Position numbers and translations under genes: made by a program. A stretch of DNA of 64,000 bases from Ohtaekwangia sp. (GTDB taxonomy: Bacteria > Bacteroidota > Bacteroidia > Cytophagales > Cyclobacteriaceae). Shown piece after piece: positions 8,771 to 17,534 of the stretch. The notes beneath the pieces are model-generated. The model did no database searches and was not told where the DNA came from. It saw only the letters and a list, made by a program, of their open reading frames with translations. The DNA is taken from contig JAJNPV010000021.1 of assembly GCA_021155195.1 (NCBI GenBank), forward strand, positions 1 to 64,000, in the 5' to 3' direction. Numbering within the stretch: the first letter of the stretch is position 1; each line of letters starts with the position of its first letter.

Positions 8771-9886
8771 CTATTTAGATTGCAAATATTCTGTGATTAG
8801 TTGTGCTGTATTTTCAGAGGCAGATCCTGTATCTAGAGTCTTATAAACATTCTCGTATTCGTGTTTCATCCCCGAAACATAATCAGTATCATGAAGCAAT
8901 CTCTTTAACTCAGCGTCTACTAGTTCAGGAGAAGCCTTAGCCTGTATCATTTCCCTTATTACTTCTTTTCCCGCAATAAGATTAACCAATGAAATAAATT
9001 CTACCTGAACCAAAAAATTAGCGATAGAGTATTCAAGGTAATTGGTTTTGTAAACTACTACTTGCGGAACCTTAAAAATGCCTGTCTCTAAGGTTGCCGT
9101 TCCTGAAGTTACAATCGCTGCATGCGCCATGCTTAACAAATCATACGTCTCTTCTTCAACAAATTTTACGTTGGTTTTTTCTTTTAGAGCTTTATATAAA
9201 GCTGCAGGTAACGTCTTTACAGCAGCAACTACAAACTGAACATCTTTATTCGAATCAGCTATCTGCGCCATAAGCGGAACAATTTTATTCAGCTCAATTT
9301 TTCTGCTACCCGGAAGCAGCGCGACTATTTTACCATTAGGATCAAGGCCGTGCTTTTGAATAAACCCAGGTGTGGCTTGAAATTCTTTGATGGCATCCAA
9401 TACAGGATTGCCCACATAATCTACAGCAAAATCATACTTTTTAAAAAAGTCCTTCTCAAAGGGAAGTATCACAAACATTTTATCAACACACGCTTTTAAC
9501 TTCCAGGCGCGACTTTGATACCAGGCCCAAACTTTGGGTGGAATATAATAGAGCACTTTAAGGCCTTGAGCTTTTGCAAACTGCGCAATCTTTAGGTTAA
9601 ACCCACCATAGTCGATCAGTATTATGGCATCCGGTTTAAACTCCAGAATATCATTTTTACAAAACTTTATGTATTTGAAAATTTTAAACAAACTAGTGGC
9701 CAGGGAAATAAAGCCCATAAAAGCCATGTCACGATAATGCACCGAAAGTTTTACACCGGAAACTTCCATAAGATCGCCACCAAAGCCTTGAAAGATTGCT
9801 TGCGAATCACGTTTACGAATTGCTTTAACAAGATTGCTGCCATGCAAATCTCCTGAGCGTTCGCCTGCAACAATATAGTATCTCAC
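8771..9886 (-). CDS. lpxB: Lipid-A-disaccharide synthase
   Basis: LpxB joins UDP-2,3-diacylglucosamine and lipid X at the inner membrane face to form the lipid A disaccharide. The 371-residue GT19 enzyme begins YIVAGERSGDLHG, the family signature, and carries the PPKVWAWYQSRA segment near residue 120, PGSRKIE near 195 and SGTATLE near 262. It follows the pterin synthase gene with a 12-nt gap, so the two are probably co-transcribed. Its presence shows a Gram-negative outer membrane with lipid A. Confidence 0.95.
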   Translation of the reverse strand: MRYYIVAGERSGDLHGSNLVKAIRKRDSQAIFQGFGGDLMEVSGVKLSVHYRDMAFMGFISLATSLFKIFKYIKFCKNDILEFKPDAIILIDYGGFNLKIAQFAKAQGLKVLYYIPPKVWAWYQSRAWKLKACVDKMFVILPFEKDFFKKYDFAVDYVGNPVLDAIKEFQATPGFIQKHGLDPNGKIVALLPGSRKIELNKIVPLMAQIADSNKDVQFVVAAVKTLPAALYKALKEKTNVKFVEEETYDLLSMAHAAIVTSGTATLETGIFKVPQVVVYKTNYLEYSIANFLVQVEFISLVNLIAGKEVIREMIQAKASPELVDAELKRLLHDTDYVSGMKHEYENVYKTLDTGSASENTAQLITEYLQSK

Positions 9887-9898
9887 CGAGCGTGGATT

Positions 9899-10318
9899 TT
9901 ATTCACCAAAATACTCAACATAATTACGAGGCGTTTCATACAACCTGATAGAATGCATAACGCCATACTTGCTTATAGACGTAATTTTAGGTGCTAATAT
10001 TCTCCAAATTTCAATCACCAAAGTTTCGCAGCTTGCCAATTTATTATTCATAAAATCAACATCGAGATTCAGGTTTTTATGATCCAATTTATCGATTACT
10101 TCAAGGCGAATCAGTATACTCAATTTTTTAAGATCAATAACAAATCCGGTTTCAGGATCGGGTAATCCCTTTACAGTAACAATTAGTTCAAAATTATGAC
10201 CATGCCAGTTTTCGTTGGCACAAGGTCCAAATATCTCCACATTCTTTTCCTTGCTCCAGGTAGGATTGTAAAGCTTATGGGCTGAGTTAAAATGCTCTTT
10301 TCTGCTTACGTAAACCAT
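9899..10318 (-). CDS. 6-pyruvoyl-tetrahydropterin synthase/QueD-family protein, PTPS-II type
   Basis: This 139-residue T-fold enzyme acts on 7,8-dihydroneopterin triphosphate. Zinc ligands are H14, H39 and H41, and the catalytic cysteine is C33. The spacing C-x5-HGH differs from the C-x3-HGH of QueD proper and matches eukaryotic-type PTPS; the FNSAHKLY and LDHKNLNLDV stretches also resemble the animal enzyme. It may therefore make 6-pyruvoyl-tetrahydropterin, alone or besides 6-carboxy-tetrahydropterin. queE is at 21176, so a queuosine role cannot be excluded. It precedes lpxB by 12 nt. Confidence 0.85.
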   Translation of the reverse strand: MVYVSRKEHFNSAHKLYNPTWSKEKNVEIFGPCANENWHGHNFELIVTVKGLPDPETGFVIDLKKLSILIRLEVIDKLDHKNLNLDVDFMNNKLASCETLVIEIWRILAPKITSISKYGVMHSIRLYETPRNYVEYFGE

Positions 10319-10335
10319 TTTTATAAACTAGCATG

Positions 10336-10343
10336 CAAATATA
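10336..10343 (-). promoter_or_regulatory. -7 element of the pterin synthase gene
   Basis: On the minus strand TATATTTG matches TAnnTTTG, 17 nt before the start codon. A TTG lies 23 nt further upstream. Confidence 0.45.
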
Positions 10344-10408
10344 CAATAGTACATTCTCCCTTCACACAAGGGAGATTTAATGTAAATTGCGGTAAAAATT
10401 TAATTGCT

Positions 10409-11365
10409 ATGATCATTGTTACCGGAGCTGCAGGTTTTATTGGAAGTTACCTTATCAATCGACTCAATCAAGACAATTTCAACGCTATTATTGCAGTCGA
10501 TAAATTTGACAATGAGGAGAAGAACAAAAATCTAGTAGGACTAAAGATAAAAGAAAAGATTGATCGGGATCATTTTCTTGCGTGGCTGGATACAAATAAT
10601 GAAACAGTTGAATTTATCTTTCATATTGGTGCCCGTACCGATACCACTGAATTTGACGCAGCGTTACTCAACAAACTAAATACCCAGTATACAAAAGACA
10701 TTTGGATCCGTTGTTGCAAGTATCAAATTCCGTTGGTGTTTGCTTCCTCCGCGGCTACGTATGGATTAGGCGAAAATGGGTATGATGATGACGAAGCGAA
10801 AATTTCTCAGCTAAGGCCCCTCAATCCTTACGGACAATCAAAGCAAGATTTTGATGTGTGGGCACTCGCTCAAAATGAAAAACCATTCTTTTGGGCTGGG
10901 TTAAAATTCTTTAACGTGTATGGACCCAATGAATATCACAAAGGCAGGATGGCTTCCGTGATCTGGCATGCTTACAACCAAATTACCAAAACGGGTAAGA
11001 TGAAATTATTTAAGTCGCACAACCCCGAATATAAAGATGGAGAACAAATGCGTGACTTCGTTTATGTGAAAGATGTAGCCGAAGTCTGCATGTTTTTGAT
11101 GAATCATCGAAAGAACTCCGGCATCTACAACCTTGGTTCTGGAAGAGCGCGTACATTTCTCGACTTGACTAAAGCAGTCTTTAAAGCCTTGGACAAACCT
11201 GAAGTAATTGAGTTTGTCGACACACCCGCAGATATTCGGGATAAATATCAATATTTTACTGAAGCCAAAATGGAGAAGTTGAAGGGGATTGGGTTTAATA
11301 GAGAATTTTACTTATTAGAGGAAGGGATTAATGAGTATATATCGAGTCTGCAAGTAGAAAATTAA
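10409..11365 (+). CDS. hldD: ADP-L-glycero-D-manno-heptose 6-epimerase
   Basis: HldD (RfaD) epimerises ADP-D-glycero- to ADP-L-glycero-D-manno-heptose for the LPS inner core, using bound NADP. The Rossmann start IIVTGAAGFIGSYL and the Y-x3-K pair in NPYGQSKQDFD are present, along with FASSAATYG. The ATG at 10409 is preferred over a longer in-frame start at 10292, because the extra 39 residues lie before the Rossmann strand and overlap the divergent pterin synthase gene. The product is 318 residues, normal for the family. It pairs logically with lpxB in envelope synthesis. Confidence 0.95.
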   Translation: MIIVTGAAGFIGSYLINRLNQDNFNAIIAVDKFDNEEKNKNLVGLKIKEKIDRDHFLAWLDTNNETVEFIFHIGARTDTTEFDAALLNKLNTQYTKDIWIRCCKYQIPLVFASSAATYGLGENGYDDDEAKISQLRPLNPYGQSKQDFDVWALAQNEKPFFWAGLKFFNVYGPNEYHKGRMASVIWHAYNQITKTGKMKLFKSHNPEYKDGEQMRDFVYVKDVAEVCMFLMNHRKNSGIYNLGSGRARTFLDLTKAVFKALDKPEVIEFVDTPADIRDKYQYFTEAKMEKLKGIGFNREFYLLEEGINEYISSLQVEN

Positions 11366-11369
11366 TTTT

Positions 11370-12059
11370 CTATATTTGATTGTCTAGCCATTGAAAAATT
11401 TTCTTGTAGTGAGCGGCATTTTCTAAAGATAGCTCCATTTCCATTAAAAAATCTGACAACATTTTTTTTTGGATTGATAAGTTTCTCGAAATTGAATGGC
11501 TAGTCATTTTAAAAGTTATAACTTCTCTATCACTCTTAACAACATAAAAAATTTGATCAGTTTCAATTATCTTTCTTTTGGTTGATCCGTAAGGAGCCTC
11601 GGGGTCATTTATTAATGACTTGACAGGTTTAATTAACCACAAATTTATCCCTTGAAAAGGGATCCAAACATATGCGGTTGCTGATAATGTCTTAACGCCT
11701 TCTACCTGATTTTTGAATATCAGCGAATCAAGTCCTCTTATCAATATAAATTGAGAAAATATTTTAGGATCCAAATACATTACTTTTCCTTTATTATCAA
11801 ATTCCACTTGCCCAGTTAACGCATTATATCGCATTTTGGAAAACTTAAACTTCGATGCTTCGCTCGAAAGGGATGCTAGACCCGGGCTCCAACCTTCGAG
11901 AAAATAAGGACTACCTTGAATATCTATTTCTGTGTTAGCTTCTAAAGCTTTACCATACTGGCTGGGGTCTTGAATATATTGCTGCTGAACCTGACCTAAA
12001 GACCAGTGACAGCTCAGTATATAAATCACAAGTAAATGGGCTAATTTCATAGATTTCAT
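11370..12059 (-). CDS. Secreted protein of unknown function
   Basis: I do not recognise this protein. It opens with a clear signal peptide (MKSMKLAHLLVIYILSCHWSLGQ), so it is exported. The start at 12059 (or 12050) is chosen because upstream codons lie in the terminator hairpin region. The mature part is about 205 residues, mixed alpha/beta, without repeats or cysteine clusters. It lies downstream of the SusC/SusD operon but beyond a strong terminator, so it is probably a separate unit. It is convergent with hldD, with 4 nt between the stops. Confidence 0.7.
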   Translation of the reverse strand: MKSMKLAHLLVIYILSCHWSLGQVQQQYIQDPSQYGKALEANTEIDIQGSPYFLEGWSPGLASLSSEASKFKFSKMRYNALTGQVEFDNKGKVMYLDPKIFSQFILIRGLDSLIFKNQVEGVKTLSATAYVWIPFQGINLWLIKPVKSLINDPEAPYGSTKRKIIETDQIFYVVKSDREVITFKMTSHSISRNLSIQKKMLSDFLMEMELSLENAAHYKKIFQWLDNQI

Positions 12060-12079
12060 TTTTTTAGTTGAATAATAAA

Positions 12080-12115
12080 AAAAGAAAGGCCGATTACAAT
12101 CGGCCATTTCTTTTT
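12080..12115 (-). terminator. Terminator of the SusC/SusD operon
   Basis: A perfect 7-bp stem GGCCGAT (12088-12094)/ATCGGCC (12099-12105) with a 4-nt loop is flanked by A-rich and T-rich arms that extend it in both directions. It follows the last gene of the SusC/SusD unit. Confidence 0.8.
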
Positions 12116-12137
12116 ATGATTTACATTTCAAGTGTAT

Positions 12138-12674
12138 CTAATTTTGTGCAATTCGTATTCCTATCTGTTTGTAGTTCTCACTTGGTTTTATTGTTGAATT
12201 ACCATCCAACTGTACAACTAAATCAACAGAACCCGAAGTCGCCCCTGGATTGATAACCGCTACAGTAAGAATTCCAAAACTGGAATTTGCTGGAATTGTT
12301 ATTGTAGAGGGAATAGTAAAGTGAGTTCCAGAAATCGCAGTGCTTTTCTCTGCCACCACTGAAACAGAAATTGACTGATCTTCAGATTTCTGAGCACTAA
12401 CTAAATTTACACGAAATTCAATATTACCTGAAGTTCTTGTAATTAGTGGATCTGCAGTACTCGGTGCTGTTGCATTCGTTGATATTGCTCGGCCATAACC
12501 AGGTACTCGCGTCAGAATTGGATAGACTTGACCAGTTGCAGGCGTATTCCAAACTGCTGCATCAAACTCAACAACAGAACCAGAGAACAACACTGGATCA
12601 TTATCAATACAGGATTGCAACATAAAAAAAGATGCAAGAAAGGAAATGAGTATTGTAATATTGCTTTTTTTCAT
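12138..12674 (-). CDS. SusC/SusD-associated lipoprotein (DUF4843-like)
   Basis: This 178-residue lipoprotein has a type II signal ending in LQSC (cysteine at about 22). The body is rich in Ser, Thr and Val with beta-sandwich character, including the STAISGTHFTIP segment that resembles DUF4843/DUF1735 proteins commonly found beside SusD. By position it is probably an accessory surface lipoprotein that captures or presents the ligand of the SusC transporter. It starts 11 nt after the SusD stop and is the last gene before the terminator at 12080-12115. Confidence 0.7.
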   Translation of the reverse strand: MKKSNITILISFLASFFMLQSCIDNDPVLFSGSVVEFDAAVWNTPATGQVYPILTRVPGYGRAISTNATAPSTADPLITRTSGNIEFRVNLVSAQKSEDQSISVSVVAEKSTAISGTHFTIPSTITIPANSSFGILTVAVINPGATSGSVDLVVQLDGNSTIKPSENYKQIGIRIAQN

Positions 12675-12685
12675 AATTCTTCTGT

Positions 12686-14212
12686 TTAATATCCAAAATT
12701 CTGAACCAAGTTAGAATTGCCATCAATTTCTCGTTGAGGAATATTCGCCAATCTTCTAAAATCGGCAGCAATTATATTCTCAGGTGATTTGACTAAGTCA
12801 ATACCTCTTCTCTTGAAGTCGTACCAACGATGACCTTCAAATGCAAATTCAAGTCTTCTTTGATTTATAATTTCATCATAAAGAGCAGTGCCAGTTAGAG
12901 CGACTGTGGACAAGCCTCTTGAGGCTCGAAAAGCATTCAAATCAGCAAGTGCAAGAGTTTCATCAAATACTGATGACCCAGGCGTTGCCAATGCTTCAGC
13001 TCTATTCAAAATAAGTTCGGCCTTTCTTAACACTGGAACATTGTCAAGGTTTACGATTCCATTTTTTCCAATAAACTTAATACATTCAATTTTTGCACCA
13101 CTTCCCCTTCCATTACCGACTGCATACAATTGAACCCTAACATCTGTTCCCGTACAAACTTGTCCAACGGTACCACTGCCAGCAACTGGACCTGTAATTC
13201 CAAGTGTTGTTCTGAAGGTTGCTGTCGGCACCAAATCGCCAAAGCCACCTAACGTACCTAATGAAGCAAGAGATTGGCAAGAAGTATAAGAAGTTTGGAG
13301 AGACGTATTAACACCAATATTTTCATTAGCATCCTGAAACTTTACCTCAAAAATTGATTCATTATTTGTTGATGATTTCCATGCACTTACATACGTTGCT
13401 CCACTCAGTGTAGATCCAACCAAAGATATTGCATCTGTTGCTGATGATGCTGCTAAAGCATAATCCTTCTTAAAAAGAGCAACTCTAGAAAGTAACGCCT
13501 GGGCCGCTGCTCTTGTAGCATAATAAGAAACAGTACCCGAAGTATTAGCCGGTAACTTTGCAATTGCATCGTTCAAATCAAGAATGATTTGGTTATAAAC
13601 AGCATCCACTGTTGCTCTAGGTAATTTTGCCGCGGTCGCCTCAGCAGCTGTTGTTACTGGCTCTAAAATAAGTGGTACACCTCCGCGATCTTGAGGAGCA
13701 ATTGCCGCTCCTGGATCGTAAGCATATGCTTTTACCAAATCATGGTAGTAGAGTGCTCGCAAAAACTTCAATTGTCCAATCCAACTGTCGATTTGAGCTT
13801 GTGTTGGAGTTGGAGTAAAGGTTACATTGGTAACAGCCTGAAGTGTAATATTCGCTTCATTAATTGCGGCATAACTATTTTGCCAATGAGTAAAATGAGC
13901 ACCGGATGAATTTCTGTTTTCATTAATTAGTCGACCAGAGTTATTCGTGGCCGTTGCATTATCTGCAAGAGCCTCGCTTACGGCAAGCAAATCTCTTCCA
14001 TAGTTCGACTGTGATCTTAACCTAGCATACACTGAGTTTAGAGAAGCTTGAACAGCCTCAGAAGAGGACAATACACCGTTTGCATCTACCTGTGATCTTG
14101 GTTCAATCTCAATCAAACTATCGCATGATGTGCTACAGAAAATTAGAATTCCCAAGAATAAAAGGGTTCTAAAAAATTTAGTATGTTTTATCTTTTTCAT
14201 TTGAATTTTCAT
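12686..14212 (-). CDS. SusD/RagB-family nutrient-binding lipoprotein
   Basis: SusD-type proteins form the lid over a SusC barrel and bind the incoming glycan or peptide at the cell surface. The lipoprotein signal ends in STSC (second ATG, MKKIKHTK, also possible as start). The helical TPR-like scaffold is apparent, and the C-terminus has the typical LNAFRASRGL and RRLEFAFEGHRWYDFKRRG segments. The length of 508 residues is usual. The start codon directly abuts the susC stop, indicating translational coupling. Confidence 0.95.
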   Translation of the reverse strand: MKIQMKKIKHTKFFRTLLFLGILIFCSTSCDSLIEIEPRSQVDANGVLSSSEAVQASLNSVYARLRSQSNYGRDLLAVSEALADNATATNNSGRLINENRNSSGAHFTHWQNSYAAINEANITLQAVTNVTFTPTPTQAQIDSWIGQLKFLRALYYHDLVKAYAYDPGAAIAPQDRGGVPLILEPVTTAAEATAAKLPRATVDAVYNQIILDLNDAIAKLPANTSGTVSYYATRAAAQALLSRVALFKKDYALAASSATDAISLVGSTLSGATYVSAWKSSTNNESIFEVKFQDANENIGVNTSLQTSYTSCQSLASLGTLGGFGDLVPTATFRTTLGITGPVAGSGTVGQVCTGTDVRVQLYAVGNGRGSGAKIECIKFIGKNGIVNLDNVPVLRKAELILNRAEALATPGSSVFDETLALADLNAFRASRGLSTVALTGTALYDEIINQRRLEFAFEGHRWYDFKRRGIDLVKSPENIIAADFRRLANIPQREIDGNSNLVQNFGY

Positions 14213-17200
14213 TTAAAATCCTAACTGAACTCCAACTGTGTAACTTTTCGACTGCGGAATAAGCCCTGATCCATTATTCGCTGTATCTACAAATTCAGGA
14301 TCATAGCCCGAGTAATCAGAGTAAGTCCAAAGGTTAACACCCTGTGCGTAAATCCGAGCCTTAGTTAGCCCTAACCTGGTAATCAGAGTAGGCATAAAAC
14401 TATAAGCCAAAGTAACTTGTTTCATTCGTATATAATCTGCCTTCTGAAAGTTAGTTGTCCCAGTTAGCTGACCAGAACCTCGAACTTCTGATCCGCCCAC
14501 GACTGGTCTTGGTACATCTGTAATTTGACCTGGGGTTATCCAGCGTCTATCTGCCGTTTCTTGCAATGCATTTAAGGTTAGACGTGTCGCATTTTCTCGT
14601 AAAAAACTAACTTGGGCATCAGAAACAACACGACCATACTCATAGTTAAAAAATACATCAAGTGAGAACCCTTTATATGATAGGCTATTGGTTAAACCTC
14701 CATAGAACTCAGGTTGATTATTCCCGGCTGTTACACGATCAGCTGCAGTAGGTAAATATGTTAAATTGTCATTGATATCTAACCACATTGGTCTACCTGT
14801 AGCAGGATTAACACCCGCATAGCGCTGTGTGAAGAAAGTTCCAATGGAATGACCCACCCGAACTGAAGTATTACCTGGCAATTCTTTTAAACCATCAAAA
14901 AGGCTGGAGATATAGTTCTGATTGTAAGCAAAGTTGAAATTTGTTTTCCAACTAAATCCGCTTAAATCCAGATTTACTGTATTCAACTCAACTTCAATTC
15001 CTTGATTTACCATTTCCCCAACATTTGAAAAATATGAATCAAATCCACTGATCCAAGGAGTCGGTGTAACTAATAACAAATCTTTATTAGTCTTTTTATA
15101 AAGATCAACTGCTCCCGTTATTCGGTTGTTAAATAACCCAAAATCAACACCAAAATTAACGGTCGAATTAGTTTCCCAACCAAGGTTAGTATTTGCAAGT
15201 CCAGCTGGTCTAATTCCCGGTGACCCGTTATAATTGACAGCGGTACCTCCAGAATAAAGTGCTCTTGCCTGGAAATCACCAATATCATCATTACCTGTTT
15301 CACCATAAGACGCTCTTATCTTCAAATCTGTTAAGAAATCAACATCCTTTAAAAAAGTTTCTTCTTTTGCAATCCACGCAAAAGATGCAGACTTGAAGAA
15401 TCCATAAGTATTCTCTGCCCCGAAACGTGAAGAACCATCCCTACGAGCAGTTAGAGAAACAGCATACTTCTTTTTAAAATCGTAGTTCACTTGGGCAAAC
15501 CCACTAGCTCTATGAAATCCAGTCCAGCCACCATTGGCAGCTTCTGTTACCGCACCCGAACCAATTGTTCTAAATTGAAAAGTCGGAAATCCTGTTTTGG
15601 AGGCAGTAAAAAATTCATTTGATTCACTTCTATACTCAACACCTGCAAGAGCAGTTACAGAATGTACTGTATTGAAAACCTTGTTATAATTTAAGGTTTG
15701 AGTACTTATAAAGTTCGTATTCCAATTGCTTTGTAAACTACTCCTTCCTCCCACTCCAACTCCATCAGGTGTCCTTGGATCCCTATAACTTTCTCCTTGC
15801 ACAATTCGGTAATCTAAACCCCAAAGAGATCTAAAATTAAGACCCTTTACGATATCATATGTGAATACCATATTTCCAACCGCTTGATTGGTTCTCTGAA
15901 GCCCTGAATTCTGATTCAATACAGCAATTACGTTTTGATTTAAAACCCCGGCAATTGCCAAATTGTATGATCCATCTTCATTATAAATGGCATTTTGCGG
16001 TTGAATTGCTGATGACGAAAAGGCAGGTGATCCTAGGAATGAGCCAGACACGGCAAATGGAATATCTTGCTGAAAAGTTGAAAGATTAACTGAAGTTGCC
16101 AATTTTAGCTTAGTTGTTAACGTATTAGTCAAATCCATTTTCAAAGTGCCTCTTTGAAAATTAACTGGTTTGATTATTGCGTCTTGCTTATTATAAGAGG
16201 CTGAGATATAAAACTTATTTCTATCATCTCCTCCTGAAAAGGAAAGTTCATAATTAGAAACCTTTCCCTGACTAAATGCCTCTTTCTGCCAATCATAAGA
16301 TTTAATTGTTCCATCTGTAAATCGATTCAATTGTAGATCATTTGGATTTAGAGCATTCGCAGCAGTCCAACCTGCTAGCGTTGTCGAACTTAAATTATTT
16401 GGAACTGAAAGTCCGTTTAATAAACCCATATTCTGAAGTGTAAAGTAGGATGCACCAGTATCGTTCAGCGCCAAAGAACCAATGAAACCATTTGAGAATG
16501 CATTTTTCCTCACACTAAACCATTCATCCGCTGATAGAACATCCAAAAACTTTAAGTGATCGCTAACCCCTGTGTAATAATTAAAATTTAAAACTGGTTT
16601 CCCAGCCTTGCCTTTTTTTGTAGTTATAATAACTACGCCATTTGCCGCCTGTGCTCCATAAATAGCAGCAGAAGCTGCATCTTTCAATACCTCCATGGAT
16701 GCAATGTCATTTGGGTTTAAGAAAGCCAAGGGGTTGGATTGTGTAAAATTGGCATCACTTCTTGAGTTAATTTGAACTCCGTCAACAATATACAATGGGG
16801 TATTACCAGCTGAAATAGAACCTGTTCCGCGAATTCGAATATTTACGCCACCTCCAGGGATACCGTTATTGGATTGAACTAGAACACCTGCAGCACGGCC
16901 TTGCAAAGCTCTATCAAAACTTTGAAGTGGTAAGTTTTCTATAGCAGCACCTTTTACAGAAGATATTGCACCCGAAATCTGCCTTTTATCTATTGAAGCA
17001 TAGCCCGTAACGATAACCTCAGAGAGCTGGGTAACGTCTGTAACCAACTGTACATCGACTACTGCTTTAGCTCCAATCTCTACGTCTTGAGAAAGAAACC
17101 CAACGAACGAGAATGATAATGAAGTCGCATTCGATGGGACAGCTATGCGAAAGCTTCCATCGGAATCTGTAATTGTTCCTTGAGAGGTCCCTTTAATGAC

Positions 17201-17335
17201 AACGTTAACCCCTGGCAACGTAGACCCATCCTCAGCTGATGTTACTCTTCCAGTTATGGTGCGTTCTTGAGCTTGCACCTGAACCGAGGTAATTAAAATC
17301 AGCGAGAAAATACTAAAAAGTAAAATTTTCTTCAT
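14213..17335 (-). CDS. SusC/RagA-family TonB-linked outer membrane transporter
   Basis: This 1040-residue outer membrane transporter imports oligomers with TonB energy. It has a signal peptide (cleaved near QAQ, residue 23), an N-terminal carboxypeptidase-regulatory-like domain (about 25-110, ITGRVTSAEDGSTLPGVNVV), a plug with GRAAGVLVQSNNGIPGGG and the family signature near residue 180 (TPLYIVDGVQI), then a 22-strand barrel ending in an aromatic residue (VGVQLGF). No glycoside hydrolase, peptidase or sigma/anti-sigma pair is adjacent, so the substrate is unknown. It is first in the operon and has its own promoter. Confidence 0.96.
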   Translation of the reverse strand: MKKILLFSIFSLILITSVQVQAQERTITGRVTSAEDGSTLPGVNVVIKGTSQGTITDSDGSFRIAVPSNATSLSFSFVGFLSQDVEIGAKAVVDVQLVTDVTQLSEVIVTGYASIDKRQISGAISSVKGAAIENLPLQSFDRALQGRAAGVLVQSNNGIPGGGVNIRIRGTGSISAGNTPLYIVDGVQINSRSDANFTQSNPLAFLNPNDIASMEVLKDAASAAIYGAQAANGVVIITTKKGKAGKPVLNFNYYTGVSDHLKFLDVLSADEWFSVRKNAFSNGFIGSLALNDTGASYFTLQNMGLLNGLSVPNNLSSTTLAGWTAANALNPNDLQLNRFTDGTIKSYDWQKEAFSQGKVSNYELSFSGGDDRNKFYISASYNKQDAIIKPVNFQRGTLKMDLTNTLTTKLKLATSVNLSTFQQDIPFAVSGSFLGSPAFSSSAIQPQNAIYNEDGSYNLAIAGVLNQNVIAVLNQNSGLQRTNQAVGNMVFTYDIVKGLNFRSLWGLDYRIVQGESYRDPRTPDGVGVGGRSSLQSNWNTNFISTQTLNYNKVFNTVHSVTALAGVEYRSESNEFFTASKTGFPTFQFRTIGSGAVTEAANGGWTGFHRASGFAQVNYDFKKKYAVSLTARRDGSSRFGAENTYGFFKSASFAWIAKEETFLKDVDFLTDLKIRASYGETGNDDIGDFQARALYSGGTAVNYNGSPGIRPAGLANTNLGWETNSTVNFGVDFGLFNNRITGAVDLYKKTNKDLLLVTPTPWISGFDSYFSNVGEMVNQGIEVELNTVNLDLSGFSWKTNFNFAYNQNYISSLFDGLKELPGNTSVRVGHSIGTFFTQRYAGVNPATGRPMWLDINDNLTYLPTAADRVTAGNNQPEFYGGLTNSLSYKGFSLDVFFNYEYGRVVSDAQVSFLRENATRLTLNALQETADRRWITPGQITDVPRPVVGGSEVRGSGQLTGTTNFQKADYIRMKQVTLAYSFMPTLITRLGLTKARIYAQGVNLWTYSDYSGYDPEFVDTANNGSGLIPQSKSYTVGVQLGF

Positions 17336-17376
17336 ACTGTTTGGTTTAAGTTAATATAGATTTAATCTAAGGGAGG

Positions 17377-17406
17377 CAAATCTATCATAAATTCCGAATT
17401 GTCAAA
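17377..17406 (-). promoter_or_regulatory. Promoter of the SusC/SusD operon
   Basis: On the minus strand TTTG (17403-17406) is followed after 18 nt by TAGATTTG (17377-17384), a good Bacteroidota promoter. The leader to the susC start is about 35 nt. A CCCC/GGGG hairpin at 17471-17482 lies further upstream. Confidence 0.6.
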
Positions 17407-17534
17407 TCAGCTTAAGATTAAAAAGTTATTAGTGAGAAGCCTGCCATGGTGGTTAAATCCCTAATAATAACCCCTCATGGGGGATGAACTTAATGATTAC
17501 AATCAATGTGTCTTTGCTAAAATTTATGCCAGTG

